64,000 bases of DNA from Streptomyces iranensis (GTDB lineage: Bacteria > Actinomycetota > Actinomycetes > Streptomycetales > Streptomycetaceae): assembly GCF_017874715.1 (NCBI RefSeq), contig NZ_JAGGLR010000030.1, forward strand, positions 116,488 to 180,487, written 5' to 3'. Positions 1 to 8,046 of this stretch are shown in pieces. The stretch's first letter is position 1. The number at the start of each line of letters is the position of its first letter. The notes under the pieces were generated by a model. That model saw only the letters and a list, made by a program, of their open reading frames with translations. It was not told where the DNA came from and did not search any database. Both the position numbers and the translations under genes were made by a program.

Positions 1-1136
1 TCTTCGACAACTGGCTGCTGGTGCGGGACGGGGCGTTGCGCGAGCGGGAGACCCGCGAGCTGCTGACCGGCGGGCCGTATCCGTCCCGCGCCCCGGACGC
101 CAACCTCGCCGATCTGCGTGCCCAGATCGCCGCCAACGAGAAGGGCGTCCAAGAACTCCGCCGAATGATCGGGCAGTTCGGCCTCGACGTCGTGCACGCC
201 TATATGGGCCACGTCCAGGACAACGCCGAGGAGTCGGTGCGCCGTATCGTCGCCGGGCTGCGCGACGGCTCGTACCGCTACGAGACCGACGGCGGGGCGG
301 TCATCCGCGTCGGCCTTACGGTGGACCGCGACGCGCGCGGCGCCGTCCTGGACTTCACCGGCACCTCGCCCCAGCGGCCGGGCAACGACAACGCGCCCAG
401 CTCGGTGGTGATGGCGGCCGTGCTCTATGTCTTCCGCACGCTGGTGGCCGAGGACATCCCGCTCAACAGCGGCTGCCTGAAGCCCCTGGAGGTCCGCATC
501 CCCGAGGGCTCCATGCTGGCGCCCGTCTTCCCGGCCGCCACGGTCGCCGGGAACGTCGAAACCTCCCAGGCCGTCACGGGCGCCCTGTACGCGGCCCTGG
601 GCGTCCAGGCCGAGGGCTCCGGCACGATGAACAATGTCACCTTCGGCAATGACCGCGTCCAGTACTACGAGACGGTCGCGAGCGGCTCCGGAGCGGGGGA
701 CGGCTTCGACGGCGCCGACGCGGTACAGACCCATATGACCAACTCCCGGCTGACCGACCCCGAGGTGCTGGAGTGGCGGTATCCGGTGCGGGTGGAGAGC
801 TTCGCGATCCGCCGGGGCGGCGGCGGCCGCGGCCGTTGGCGCGGCGGCCACGGCGTCACCCGCCGCATCCGCTTCCTGGAGCCGATGACCGTCGCCCTCC
901 TCACCGGCCACCGCCGGGTGGCCCCGTACGGCATGGCCGGTGGTGAACCGGGAGCGCTGGGCGCGAACCTGATCGAGCGCGCGGACGGTTCGGTGGACCG
1001 CCTGGACGGCCGTGACGCGGTGGACGTCGGGGTGGGGGACGTCCTGGTCGTCCACACCCCGGGCGGCGGCGGTTACGGCCCGCCGGAGGAGGCCGGGGAC
1101 GGATTGTCGGTGGCGGATGCCAGATTGGACGCATGA
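1..1136 (+). CDS. Hydantoinase B / 5-oxoprolinase C-terminal part (partial, 5' end outside window)
   Basis: The reading frame is open from base 3, so the start lies upstream of the window; about 377 residues are visible. The protein matches the HyuB / ATP-dependent 5-oxoprolinase family, which hydrolyses 5-oxoproline or hydantoin rings. Family features visible are an N-R-rich glycine segment (GGGGRGRWRGG), the following TGHRRVAPYGMAGG stretch and the terminal HTPGGGGYGPP that closes such proteins. From this end alone it cannot be told whether it is a separate HyuB subunit or the end of a fused oxoprolinase. The stop overlaps the ATG of the ankyrin gene (ATGA). A second, unrelated 5-oxoprolinase (pxpABC) lies 2 kb downstream, which favours a pyroglutamate role. 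Confidence 0.85.
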   Translation, partial: FDNWLLVRDGALRERETRELLTGGPYPSRAPDANLADLRAQIAANEKGVQELRRMIGQFGLDVVHAYMGHVQDNAEESVRRIVAGLRDGSYRYETDGGAVIRVGLTVDRDARGAVLDFTGTSPQRPGNDNAPSSVVMAAVLYVFRTLVAEDIPLNSGCLKPLEVRIPEGSMLAPVFPAATVAGNVETSQAVTGALYAALGVQAEGSGTMNNVTFGNDRVQYYETVASGSGAGDGFDGADAVQTHMTNSRLTDPEVLEWRYPVRVESFAIRRGGGGRGRWRGGHGVTRRIRFLEPMTVALLTGHRRVAPYGMAGGEPGALGANLIERADGSVDRLDGRDAVDVGVGDVLVVHTPGGGGYGPPEEAGDGLSVADARLDA

Positions 1137-2137
1137 CCGACTGGCAGGACATCCACGACTGGACGGATCTGAGGGCCGTGCGCACCGCGCTCGCCGCGAG
1201 GGCCGACCCCGACCGCATCCTCGGCGGCCATATGGCGCCGTTGCACTCCGCGGCCTGCTCGGGAAGCGCCGAGGTGCTGGCCGAACTGCTCACGGTGGCG
1301 CGGGAGGTGGACCAGCCGGACGCGGCGGGCCGCACCCCGCTGTGGCACGCGGCGCGCAACTGGGACCGGGAGAAGGCGTCGGCGCTCCTCGCTGCCGGGG
1401 CCGACCCCTGGCGGCCCCGGGAGGCCGACGGACGATGTCCGGGCGAGCTGGCGTGGTGGACGCCGCTGGCCGACCTGGTGGCCGGGGCGCCCGGCGCCCG
1501 CGAGCCGTCCCCCGAGGAGCGGGCCGCGCAGCGGACGGCCGATGAGCTGATAGCCGCCTTCGACGGCGAGGGCGGGGAGTATCAGGACTGGGGCTGTGTG
1601 GCGTTCGTGGCCGGGCGGAGCGTGCCGGAGGTCGTGGCCGCGCTGGGCGGAGACATCGTCGCCACCATCGGCGAGGACGAGGGCGAGGGCGAGGACGGTG
1701 CGGAAGGCGGCGAGGCCGACTACGCGGATGTCCTGTTGGAGGAGGAGGGGCGGCTGCTGGTCGGCGCGGCGCCCGGCGGCGTGGTGCTCCAGCAGTTCGA
1801 CGGGATCGCCATCCATGGCGAGGAGGTGCTGGCACCGCTTTCCCGGGGCACCGTGGCCGTCTCGGTCTTCGACCACCCCGACGCGTTCATCCATCCCTCC
1901 ATAGCCCGTGACGGGGCGATGTGTTCCTGCCAGGAGGTCATGCTCGATCCGGAGCAGGGCGATCCGGAGGAGGCGTGGCGGTATCGGTTCGGGGACGGCG
2001 GGCATCCGTCCGGCTGGACGGCGCGGGCGCTGGCGATGGCCGCCGCGGTCACGGGGGTCGCGGTCGACGGCGGTCCGCGCTGGATCGGCCGGCCGGGCAG
2101 CGCCGTCATTCTGCTGCCCGAGCGGCTGCGGGACTGA
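1133..2137 (+). CDS. Ankyrin-repeat protein with conserved C-terminal domain
   Basis: 334 residues. The N-terminal 110 residues carry two to three ankyrin repeats, with the motifs APLHSAACSGSAEVLAELL and GRTPLWHAARNWDREKASALL. The C-terminal half (about 135-334) begins ELIAAFDGEGGEYQDWGCVAFV and looks like an actinobacterial domain of unknown function (it resembles DUF6461; tentative). An acidic run lies near residues 182-196. No signal peptide or membrane segment is visible. It starts inside the stop of the oxoprolinase-type gene, so the two are probably co-translated. A protein-binding role is inferred from the ankyrin fold only. Confidence 0.8.
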   Translation: MTDWQDIHDWTDLRAVRTALAARADPDRILGGHMAPLHSAACSGSAEVLAELLTVAREVDQPDAAGRTPLWHAARNWDREKASALLAAGADPWRPREADGRCPGELAWWTPLADLVAGAPGAREPSPEERAAQRTADELIAAFDGEGGEYQDWGCVAFVAGRSVPEVVAALGGDIVATIGEDEGEGEDGAEGGEADYADVLLEEEGRLLVGAAPGGVVLQQFDGIAIHGEEVLAPLSRGTVAVSVFDHPDAFIHPSIARDGAMCSCQEVMLDPEQGDPEEAWRYRFGDGGHPSGWTARALAMAAAVTGVAVDGGPRWIGRPGSAVILLPERLRD

Positions 2138-2394
2138 CTCCCCTGGGAGGGGCGTCAACTGCCGGGACTGCCGCTCCTGGGAGGGGCCCCAGGCCGCCCC
2201 GGGGCTCAACCCGGTAGCCCGATATGAGACATGGCGTGTTCGGATCCGTTTGCCGCCGCCACGATCGGAAACCCGAGCCTTGTCAAAGCCCGCCCGGACG
2301 CGCCCGCATGACCCACGGGCGCCCGCCCCGCGCACCCCGCGCGTGAGCCCGACGGCGGGTGCTTTCAGCAACGTCGTTCACGGAAGGGGCAGCC
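2138..2394 (+). promoter_or_regulatory. Intergenic region: probable terminator and whiB-like promoter
   Basis: The first 70 bases hold two copies of CTGGGAGGGG, the second inside the inverted repeat CCTGGGAGGGGCCCCAGG, consistent with termination after the ankyrin gene. The rest should contain the promoter of the WhiB-like gene, but no convincing -35/-10 pair was found. Confidence 0.35.
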
Positions 2395-2661
2395 ATGGCC
2401 TGGTGGCATGAAGCCGAATGCACGCACGAGGATCCGGAGCTGTTCTTCCCCGTGGGGGTGGCGGGTCCGGCCGCCCGGCGGCAGGAGACGCTGGCCAAGG
2501 AGGTCTGCCGGCGCTGTCCGGTGATCCAGGAATGCCTGGACTACGCACTGGAGAGCGGAATGACCCACGGGGTTTGGGGCGGTACCGGTGAGGAGGAGCG
2601 CCGCGCGCTGCGCCGCAAGGCACAGCGCAGGGAGCGCGTCGGCGCACGGCGCGCCCGCTGA
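2395..2661 (+). CDS. WhiB-family iron-sulfur regulator
   Basis: 88 residues from the ATG that follows GGAAGGGG. Wbl proteins bind a [4Fe-4S] cluster and act as transcription partners of the principal sigma factor. The four cluster cysteines are C9, C38, C41 and C47 (spacing C-x2-C-x5-C in the last three), followed by GVWGG at 59-63 and a basic tail (RRALRRKAQRRERVGARRAR) for DNA binding. The length fits the short WhiB1/WblE-like class, but I cannot assign a specific paralogue. It is flanked by intergenic sequence on both sides and is probably monocistronic. An upstream start at 2359 is possible but has no ribosome-binding site. Confidence 0.93.
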   Translation: MAWWHEAECTHEDPELFFPVGVAGPAARRQETLAKEVCRRCPVIQECLDYALESGMTHGVWGGTGEEERRALRRKAQRRERVGARRAR

Positions 2662-2726
2662 GCGCTCCGCGGGAAGCGCCGCGAGGCGCGGTCGTTCATC
2701 CGCGGCCGCGTCGTGGCCGGCCACGC

Positions 2727-2834
2727 GGCGGAGCCGCATATCGACGCAGCCGCGGCGGAGCCGCATATCGACGCAGCCGCGGCCTAGCCGCATATCGACA
2801 CAGCCGCGGCGGAGCCGCGCATCGACACGGCCCC
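2727..2834. repeat. 27-bp tandem repeat, four copies
   Basis: Four consecutive 27-bp units (2727-2753, 2754-2780, 2781-2807, 2808-2834), each of the form GGCGGAGCCGCATATCGACG followed by CAGCCGC. The first two are identical; the third and fourth differ at a few bases. The array sits in the 220-bp gap between the whiB-like gene and the end of pxpC. Because 27 is a multiple of three, long open frames run through it on both strands, but none has a start, codon bias or homology that would make it a gene. Confidence 0.85.
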
Positions 2835-2881
2835 ACGCCCTTCGGGCGCACCCGAACCGCACCGGACTTCAGCGAGGCCGC

Positions 2882-3793
2882 TCAGCCGCCGTCCGGCACG
2901 GTCCGTCCGGCAGGCGGCCCCCAGGAGACCCGGACCAGCGGGGCGAAGCGCACCGGAGTGCCGGGGGCGGCCTGCGCCGCGGCGGCCAGATACCGCTCCG
3001 GCACGACGCCGACGACCGGGTAGCCGCCGGTCGTCGGATGGTCGGCGAGGAAGAGCACCGGCCGTCCGTCCGGCGGGACTTGGAGCGCGCCGAGCGCCAT
3101 GCCCTCACTGGCCAGCTCGCCGTCGCGCGCCCGCTCCAGCGACGGGCCCTCGGTCCGCAGGCCGATCCGGTTGCTCGCGGCCGCGACGCGGAAGTCTCCG
3201 GTGGAGAGGGTGCGCAGCCCCGCGGGGGTGAACCAGTCGTCGCGGGGGCCGAGTACCACGGGGAGCACCAGTTCGGGTGCGACGCCCCGATGCGGCACCC
3301 CGTCCACGGCGGGCACCGGCCCGCGCGGCCGCCCGAGCCGCAGCACCGCGCCGTCCGCGAGCGGCGCCGGGCCCAGCCCGGAGAGCACATCCGTGGCCCG
3401 GCTGCCGAGCACCCGCTCGGCCTCGACACCGCCGTCGAACGCCACATAGCTGCGCACCCCGTGGGCGGCGGCCCCGGCCTCCAGGAGCGCGCCCGACGGC
3501 ACCCGTACGGCCGCGCCCCACGCGACGGGGCGGCCGTCGACCGTGACCGGGCAGGGCGCGCCGGTGACCGCGACCGTCGCGGGGCGGCGCAGCCGCACCG
3601 CACAGCCGGTCAGCGTGGTCTCCAGGGTCGCGGCCCCTTCGGCGTTGCCCACCAGGCGGTTGGCGAGCCGGTGGGCGGGCTGGTCGAGCGCCCCCGAGCG
3701 GGGCACTCCGAGATGGGCATGGCCGACGCGGCCGAGATCCTGGACGGTGGTCAGGGCTCCCGGCCGTACGACGACGAAGGCGCTGTCGGTCAT
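2882..3793 (-). CDS. pxpC: 5-oxoprolinase subunit C (biotin-dependent carboxylase-like)
   Basis: 303 residues, the usual length for PxpC/KipA/allophanate hydrolase subunit 2. With PxpA and PxpB it forms the prokaryotic ATP-dependent 5-oxoprolinase, turning 5-oxoproline into glutamate. The N-terminus GALTTVQDLGRVGHAHLGVP and the segment SGALDQPAHRLANRLVGN are diagnostic, and the C-terminus keeps the LADHPTTGGYPVVG block. Its ATG overlaps the stop of pxpB (ATGA), the order pxpA-pxpB-pxpC being transcribed leftwards. Older annotations would name it urea amidolyase/allophanate hydrolase; the pxpA neighbour decides for oxoprolinase. Confidence 0.94.
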   Translation of the reverse strand: MTDSAFVVVRPGALTTVQDLGRVGHAHLGVPRSGALDQPAHRLANRLVGNAEGAATLETTLTGCAVRLRRPATVAVTGAPCPVTVDGRPVAWGAAVRVPSGALLEAGAAAHGVRSYVAFDGGVEAERVLGSRATDVLSGLGPAPLADGAVLRLGRPRGPVPAVDGVPHRGVAPELVLPVVLGPRDDWFTPAGLRTLSTGDFRVAAASNRIGLRTEGPSLERARDGELASEGMALGALQVPPDGRPVLFLADHPTTGGYPVVGVVPERYLAAAAQAAPGTPVRFAPLVRVSWGPPAGRTVPDGG

Positions 3794-4440
3794 GGAGCCG
3801 CCCCTGCCGGGGCCGGGCTATCCGATACCGGGATGAAGCGGACGCGAGTGCCGGGGGTGAACAGCGCCGCCGGTTCCCGTGCGGCGTCCCACAGCACGGT
3901 GTCCGTGGTGCCGATGAGCTGCCAGCCGCCGGGGGACGAGCGCGGATAGACGCCCGTGTACCCGCCCGCGAGGGCCACCGAGCCGACCGGCACCCGGGTC
4001 CTGGGCGTGGCGTGGCGCGGTACGTGGAATCGCTCGGGCAGCCCCGTCAGATAGCCGAAGCCGGGCGCGAAGCCGCAGAAGGCCACCCGGAACTCGGCGC
4101 CGGAGTGGATCCGTACGGCCTCCTCGGGCGTCACCCCCCACCGCCGCGCGACCTCGTCCAGATCGGGCCCGTCGTAGCGCACGGGCACCTCGACGATCTC
4201 GCTGTCGCCCCGGTCGAGGGGCGGTATCCGCCAGCCGGGCAGCTCGGCCGCGAGCCGTCCGGGGTCGGCGAGCCCGTCGAGGAACACGGTGCGGGCGGCG
4301 GGCACGATCTCGCGCAGGGCGGGCAGCCGCCGCTCGGCGGCGCGGCGCAGCAGCTCGGCGTGGAGCGCCTCGGCCGCCTCACCGCTGTCGAGCTCGATGA
4401 GCAGCCCGTGCTCGCCGACGGGCAGGGTCCGCACCGTCAT
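3790..4440 (-). CDS. pxpB: 5-oxoprolinase subunit B
   Basis: 216 residues from the ATG at 4440. Family PxpB/KipI (carboxyltransferase domain, cyclophilin-like fold). The landmarks are the N-terminal GEHGLLIELDSGEAAEALHA, the central VAFCGFAPGFGYLTGLP and the glycine-rich GSVALAGGYTGVYPRSSPGG. The frame stays open much further upstream, but the protein proper begins at MTVRTLPVGEHG and this ATG overlaps the pxpA stop, the coupling seen throughout the operon. It works as a complex with PxpC and PxpA in the cytoplasm. Confidence 0.94.
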   Translation of the reverse strand: MTVRTLPVGEHGLLIELDSGEAAEALHAELLRRAAERRLPALREIVPAARTVFLDGLADPGRLAAELPGWRIPPLDRGDSEIVEVPVRYDGPDLDEVARRWGVTPEEAVRIHSGAEFRVAFCGFAPGFGYLTGLPERFHVPRHATPRTRVPVGSVALAGGYTGVYPRSSPGGWQLIGTTDTVLWDAAREPAALFTPGTRVRFIPVSDSPAPAGAAP

Positions 4441-5216
4441 ATGAACGCCGCCACGCGCACCCCCGCGGCGGCCAGCTCGGATCGCACCCGGCGGGCGAGG
4501 TCGGCGGCGCCGGGGGTGTCGCCGTGGACGCACAGCGAGCGCACGTCCACCTCGATGCGCCGTCCGTCGACCGAGGTCACCGCGCGGTCGCGGGCGAAGC
4601 CCAGGGCGCGCTTGACCACCGTGTCCGGGTCGTGGACCACGGCGCCGGGCTCGCCGCGCGGCACGAGCGTCCCGGCGGCGGTGTAGGCGCGATCGGCGAA
4701 CGCCTCGGCGATCACCGGCAGCCCGGCCACGCGGGCCGCCTCGTGCAGCCGGGACCCGGGCAGCCCCAGCACCGGCAGCGGACCGCCGGCGGCCAGGTGG
4801 ACGCCCTCGACCACGGCGGCGGCCTGCGCCTCGTCGTGCACGCTGCGGTTGTAGAGCGCGCCATGGGGTTTGACGTAGTGCACCCGCGTCCCGGCGGCGC
4901 GGGCGAAGATCTCCAGCGCCCCGATCTGATAGGCGATCTCGTCGGCCAGCTCCCGGGCCGGTACGTCCATGCTGCGCCGGCCGAAACCGGCCAGGTCCCG
5001 GTAGGAGACCTGGGCCCCGACGCGCACCCCGCGCTCGGCGGCCAGCTCGCACACCCGGCGCATGGTCGAGGGGTCCCCGGCGTGGAAGCCGCAGGCGACA
5101 TTGGCACTGGTGACGATGGACAGCAGGGCCTCGTCGTCGGTGAGCTGCCAGCGGCCGAACCCCTCGCCGAGGTCGGCGTTGAGATCGATGGACAGGTTCG
5201 CCAAGGATGCGGTCAT
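4437..5216 (-). CDS. pxpA: 5-oxoprolinase subunit A (LamB/YcsF family)
   Basis: 259 residues from the ATG at 5216. The family signatures are all present: IDLNADLGEGFG (residues 9-20), ANVACGFHAGDP, VHYVKPHGALYN and the late VDVRSLCVHGDTPGA. PxpA supplies the ring-opening part of the PxpABC 5-oxoprolinase. It is the first gene of the leftward pxpA-pxpB-pxpC operon. A palindromic site (5277-5291) lies 60 bases upstream, between it and the divergent GntR gene, so that regulator very likely controls it. A longer start at 5297 would place the operator inside the gene and is unlikely. Confidence 0.95.
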   Translation of the reverse strand: MTASLANLSIDLNADLGEGFGRWQLTDDEALLSIVTSANVACGFHAGDPSTMRRVCELAAERGVRVGAQVSYRDLAGFGRRSMDVPARELADEIAYQIGALEIFARAAGTRVHYVKPHGALYNRSVHDEAQAAAVVEGVHLAAGGPLPVLGLPGSRLHEAARVAGLPVIAEAFADRAYTAAGTLVPRGEPGAVVHDPDTVVKRALGFARDRAVTSVDGRRIEVDVRSLCVHGDTPGAADLARRVRSELAAAGVRVAAFI

Positions 5217-5276
5217 ATCCGTCCGTTCGGGCGTGGGGGATACGTGAGGGGATGCGGATGGCACCACAAGGTAAGC

Positions 5277-5291
5277 GATCGTTGAACGATC
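5277..5291. promoter_or_regulatory. Palindromic operator, probable GntR (FadR-type) site
   Basis: GATCGTTGAACGATC is a perfect inverted repeat (7 + 1 + 7) between pxpA and the divergent GntR gene. The same core occurs at 6266-6280 ahead of the DUF969 gene, and the shared match extends outward: reading leftward from here one finds CTTGTCGGATCGTT, identical to the sequence at the second site. FadR-family regulators bind short palindromes of this kind. Control by the adjacent regulator is inferred. Confidence 0.7.
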
Positions 5292-5376
5292 CGACAAGAT
5301 GGTTGTTGTCCGGCGACGGTTTCTGGGCTTGACTTCTCGCTATACGGGACGAACGAGACACCGAACAGGGGCTGAT

Positions 5377-6204
5377 GTGGCGAACGGGGCAAAGGGTGCA
5401 AACCGCCGTTCCGGCGAGTCGTCGGACGAGTCGCCGGAGGTGTCGGAGGCGCCGGCGATGGCGGAAGTCGCGGAGCCGGTGGAACCGGTGGAGCCGGCCG
5501 GGTACGCCCCGGCCCCCGGTCTCGCCGCCGGGCTCGAGGCCGACCGGGCGCTGCTGGGGCGCACCAGCACGGCCGAGCGCGTCGCGGACATCCTGCGCGA
5601 CCGCATCGCCGAGGGGTTCTTCCCGCCCGGCACCCGGCTGTCCGAGGACAGCGTGGGCGGCGCGCTCGGCGTCTCGCGCAACACCCTCCGGGAGGCGTTC
5701 CGCCTGCTGACCCACGAGCGGCTGCTGGTGCACGAGCTGAACCGCGGCGTCTTCGTCCGCGTCGTCACGGTGGACGACCTCAACGACATCTACCGCGTTC
5801 GCCGGCTCGTCGAATGCGCGGCGGTGCGCGGCCTGGGCGAGCCGCCGTACGAGGTGCGGGCGGTCGAGGCGGCGGTCCTGGCGGGCGAGCGCGCCGCCCG
5901 GGACCGGGCCTGGCAGGACCTGTCCACCGCCAATATCCGCTTCCACCAAGCGATCGTCTCCCTCGCCGGAAGCCCCCGCGCCGATGAACTCATGCGCGGG
6001 GTGCTGGCCGAGCTCCGGCTGGTCTTCCACGTCATGGCCGACCCCCGCCGCTTCCACGCCCCCTATCTGGTGCGCAACCGACAGATCCTGGAGGTGCTCC
6101 AGGGCGGCGACGCGGTGGAGGCCGAGCGGCTGCTCGCCTCCTATCTGGACGATTCCCAGGGACAGTTGGCCGACGCCTACGGGCGCAAGATGTCCCGTCG
6201 ATAG
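5377..6204 (+). CDS. GntR-family regulator, FadR subfamily
   Basis: 275 residues from the GTG at 5377, chosen because CAGGGG lies just upstream; the frame is open from 5299 and an ATG at 5458 is also possible. Residues about 1-50 are an acidic, proline/valine-rich tail (MAEVAEPVEPVEPAGYAPAP). A winged helix follows (TAERVADILRDRIAEGFFPPGTRLSEDSVGGALGVSRNTLREAF, about 63-106), then an FCD ligand-binding domain with the metal-site pattern of that family (RRLVECAAV, the NIRFHQAIV histidine and a later H). It divides the pxpABC operon from the DUF969-DUF979-pcp-DUF2891 operon, and palindromes ahead of both suggest it represses them with 5-oxoproline as the likely signal (inference). Confidence 0.88.
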   Translation: MANGAKGANRRSGESSDESPEVSEAPAMAEVAEPVEPVEPAGYAPAPGLAAGLEADRALLGRTSTAERVADILRDRIAEGFFPPGTRLSEDSVGGALGVSRNTLREAFRLLTHERLLVHELNRGVFVRVVTVDDLNDIYRVRRLVECAAVRGLGEPPYEVRAVEAAVLAGERAARDRAWQDLSTANIRFHQAIVSLAGSPRADELMRGVLAELRLVFHVMADPRRFHAPYLVRNRQILEVLQGGDAVEAERLLASYLDDSQGQLADAYGRKMSRR

Positions 6205-6220
6205 AGGTTTCCCAGCGGTA

Positions 6221-6280
6221 AACGATCCGGCGGGGCCGGAACAAGTTCGTTTCAGGCTCTTGTCGGATCGTTGAACGAAC
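6221..6280 (+). promoter_or_regulatory. Second operator region ahead of the DUF969 operon
   Basis: 6266-6280 reads GATCGTTGAACGAAC, matching the palindrome at 5277-5291 in 13 of 15 bases; it is preceded by CTTGTCG as at the first site. A half site AACGATCCG lies at 6221-6229, just after the regulator stop. The spacing to the DUF969 ATG (6345) is 65 bases, suitable for promoter control. Confidence 0.65.
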
Positions 6281-6344
6281 GCCTAGCCTCCGGTGCACCC
6301 TCCTCACGCCCCCGTGAGGTCCTTGTGCGCGGAAGGCGGGACGC

Positions 6345-7067
6345 ATGATCGTTCTCCTTGGCGTCCTCGTGGTGATCCTCGGATTCGCCACACGACGCAA
6401 CCCGTTGCTGGTGGTGGGGGTCGCCGGCATCGCCACCGGACTGCTGGCCAAGCTCTCGCCCCAGGAGATCCTGGCGGCCTTCGGCAACGGCTTCGCCTCC
6501 AGCCGCTCGGTGACGATCTTCGTCATCACCCTGCCCGTGATCGGCCTCCTGGAGCGCCACGGCCTCCAGGAACAGGCCCGTACCCTCATCGGCCGGCTGG
6601 GCAAGCTCACCACCGGCCGGTTCCTCGCCCTCTACCTGTTGCTGCGCCAGCTCACCGCCGCCCTCGGCCTCACCAGCATCGGCGGCCCGGCCCAGAGCGT
6701 CCGGCCCATGGTCGCGCCGATGGCCGAGGGCGCCGCGGAGCGCCGCCACGGCCCGCTGCCCGAGCGGGTCCGCGAGCGCGTCCGCTCGTACTCCGCCAGC
6801 GCCGACACGGTCGGGCTGTTCTTCGGCGAGGACTGCTTCCTGGCCATCGGCTCGATCCTGCTGATCACCGGGTTCGTCAACACCACGTACCACACCCACC
6901 TGGAGCCCCTGCAGCTGGCGCTGTGGGCCATCCCCACCGCCGTCTGCGCCTTCCTCATCCACGGCTTCCGGCTGCTGCGCCTGGACCGCTCGCTGGACCA
7001 CGACCTCGCCGCCTCCGGCGGCCGATCCGCTGCCGAGGGCAGCCGCACCGCGGAGGAAGCCAAGTGA
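6345..7067 (+). CDS. DUF969 membrane protein
   Basis: 240 residues, integral membrane protein of the DUF969 family. Segments are visible near residues 2-16 (IVLLGVLVVILGFA), 22-36, 55-68 (VTIFVITLPVIGLL), 95-115, about 160-180 and 190-210. The stretch GLTSIGGPAQSVRPMVAPMAEGAA and the later FFGEDCFLAIGSILLITGF are typical of the family. DUF969 and DUF979 occur as a pair next to pcp in many bacteria and look like the two halves of a transporter. With pxpABC and pcp adjacent, uptake of 5-oxoproline or pyroglutamyl peptides is the natural guess, but it is an inference. The stop overlaps the GTG of the next gene. Confidence 0.85.
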   Translation: MIVLLGVLVVILGFATRRNPLLVVGVAGIATGLLAKLSPQEILAAFGNGFASSRSVTIFVITLPVIGLLERHGLQEQARTLIGRLGKLTTGRFLALYLLLRQLTAALGLTSIGGPAQSVRPMVAPMAEGAAERRHGPLPERVRERVRSYSASADTVGLFFGEDCFLAIGSILLITGFVNTTYHTHLEPLQLALWAIPTAVCAFLIHGFRLLRLDRSLDHDLAASGGRSAAEGSRTAEEAK

Positions 7068-8032
7068 TCAAGGCGGAGTGGTTCTACTGGCTCGTCGGCG
7101 CCGTCTTCCTCGCCATGGCCGCCCAGATGGTCGTCGACCGCACCAATCCCAAGCGCCTGGGCTCGGCCGCGTTCTGGGGGCTGCTCGGCGGCTGCTTCTT
7201 CTACAGCAGCTGGGTGGTGGAGAAGAAGGCCCCGGCCGAACCGCTGGGCGTCGCCGTCCTCGCCATGGTCTGCCTGGGCGGCTTCCCGCTCACCGGGCGC
7301 GGGGTGCCGCGCACCACCACGCCCGAGCAGCGCGTCGCATCCGCCGCCCGGCTCGGCAGCAGGCTGTTCGTCCCAGCGCTCACCATTCCGCTGGTCGCCG
7401 TCGTCTGCGCCTCGGCCGTCAAGCACTGGCACATCGGGGGCGAACCGGTCCTGGAGGCGGGCAGCGAGACCATCCTCGGCCTCGGCTTCGGCGCGATCGT
7501 CGGGCTGCTGGTCGCCATGGTCGTGGTGCGCGAGCGGCGGCCCACGGTGCCCCTGCACGCGGGCCGGAGCCTGCTGGAGTCCATGGGCTGGGCGCTGCTG
7601 CTGCCCCAGCTGCTCGCCGTGCTCGGCTCCATCTTCCAGGAGGCAGGGGTCGGCACCCAGGTCGGCAAGATCACCGAACAGGTGCTGCCGGAGGGCCAGA
7701 AGTACGTGGCCGTGGCCGTCTACTGCGTGGGAATGGCCCTGTTCACCGTCATCATGGGCAACGCCTTCGCCGCCTTCCCGGTGATGACCGCCGCCATCGG
7801 CTGGCCCGTGCTCATCCAGCAGATGCACGGGGACGCGCCCGTCGTCCTCGCCGTCGGCATGCTGGCCGGATTCTGCGGCACGCTCGTGACGCCCATGGCC
7901 GCCAACTTCAATCTGGTGCCCGCCGCCCTGCTGGAACTCAAGGACCAGTACGGGCCCATCAAGGCGCAGATCCCCACCGCCGGGGCGCTGTTGGTCTGCA
8001 ACATCGCCATCATCTCGCTCTTCGCCTTCTGA
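7064..8032 (+). CDS. DUF979 membrane protein
   Basis: 322 residues from the GTG at 7064 (GTGA overlap with the DUF969 stop). Eight to nine hydrophobic segments can be read, from WFYWLVGAVFLAMAAQMVV at the N-terminus to GALLVCNIAIISLFAF at the very end. Conserved-looking polar positions lie in membrane context: GNAFAAFPVMTAAIGWPVL and AGFCGTLVTPMAANFNLVPA. It is the invariable partner of DUF969. It probably forms the second half of a permease for 5-oxoproline or related solutes; function is unproven. Followed after 14 bases by pcp. Confidence 0.85.
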   Translation: MIKAEWFYWLVGAVFLAMAAQMVVDRTNPKRLGSAAFWGLLGGCFFYSSWVVEKKAPAEPLGVAVLAMVCLGGFPLTGRGVPRTTTPEQRVASAARLGSRLFVPALTIPLVAVVCASAVKHWHIGGEPVLEAGSETILGLGFGAIVGLLVAMVVVRERRPTVPLHAGRSLLESMGWALLLPQLLAVLGSIFQEAGVGTQVGKITEQVLPEGQKYVAVAVYCVGMALFTVIMGNAFAAFPVMTAAIGWPVLIQQMHGDAPVVLAVGMLAGFCGTLVTPMAANFNLVPAALLELKDQYGPIKAQIPTAGALLVCNIAIISLFAF

Positions 8033-8046
8033 AGGGGGCCGCTGCT

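Noticed and set aside
2365..2862. Minus-strand frame encoding nine-residue repeats through the 27-bp array
   Set aside because: It runs antisense through the whiB-like gene and exists only because the repeat length is a multiple of three.
5299..5376. Upstream ATG start for the GntR gene at 5299
   Set aside because: It lies immediately after the operator where the promoter must be, and lacks a ribosome-binding site.
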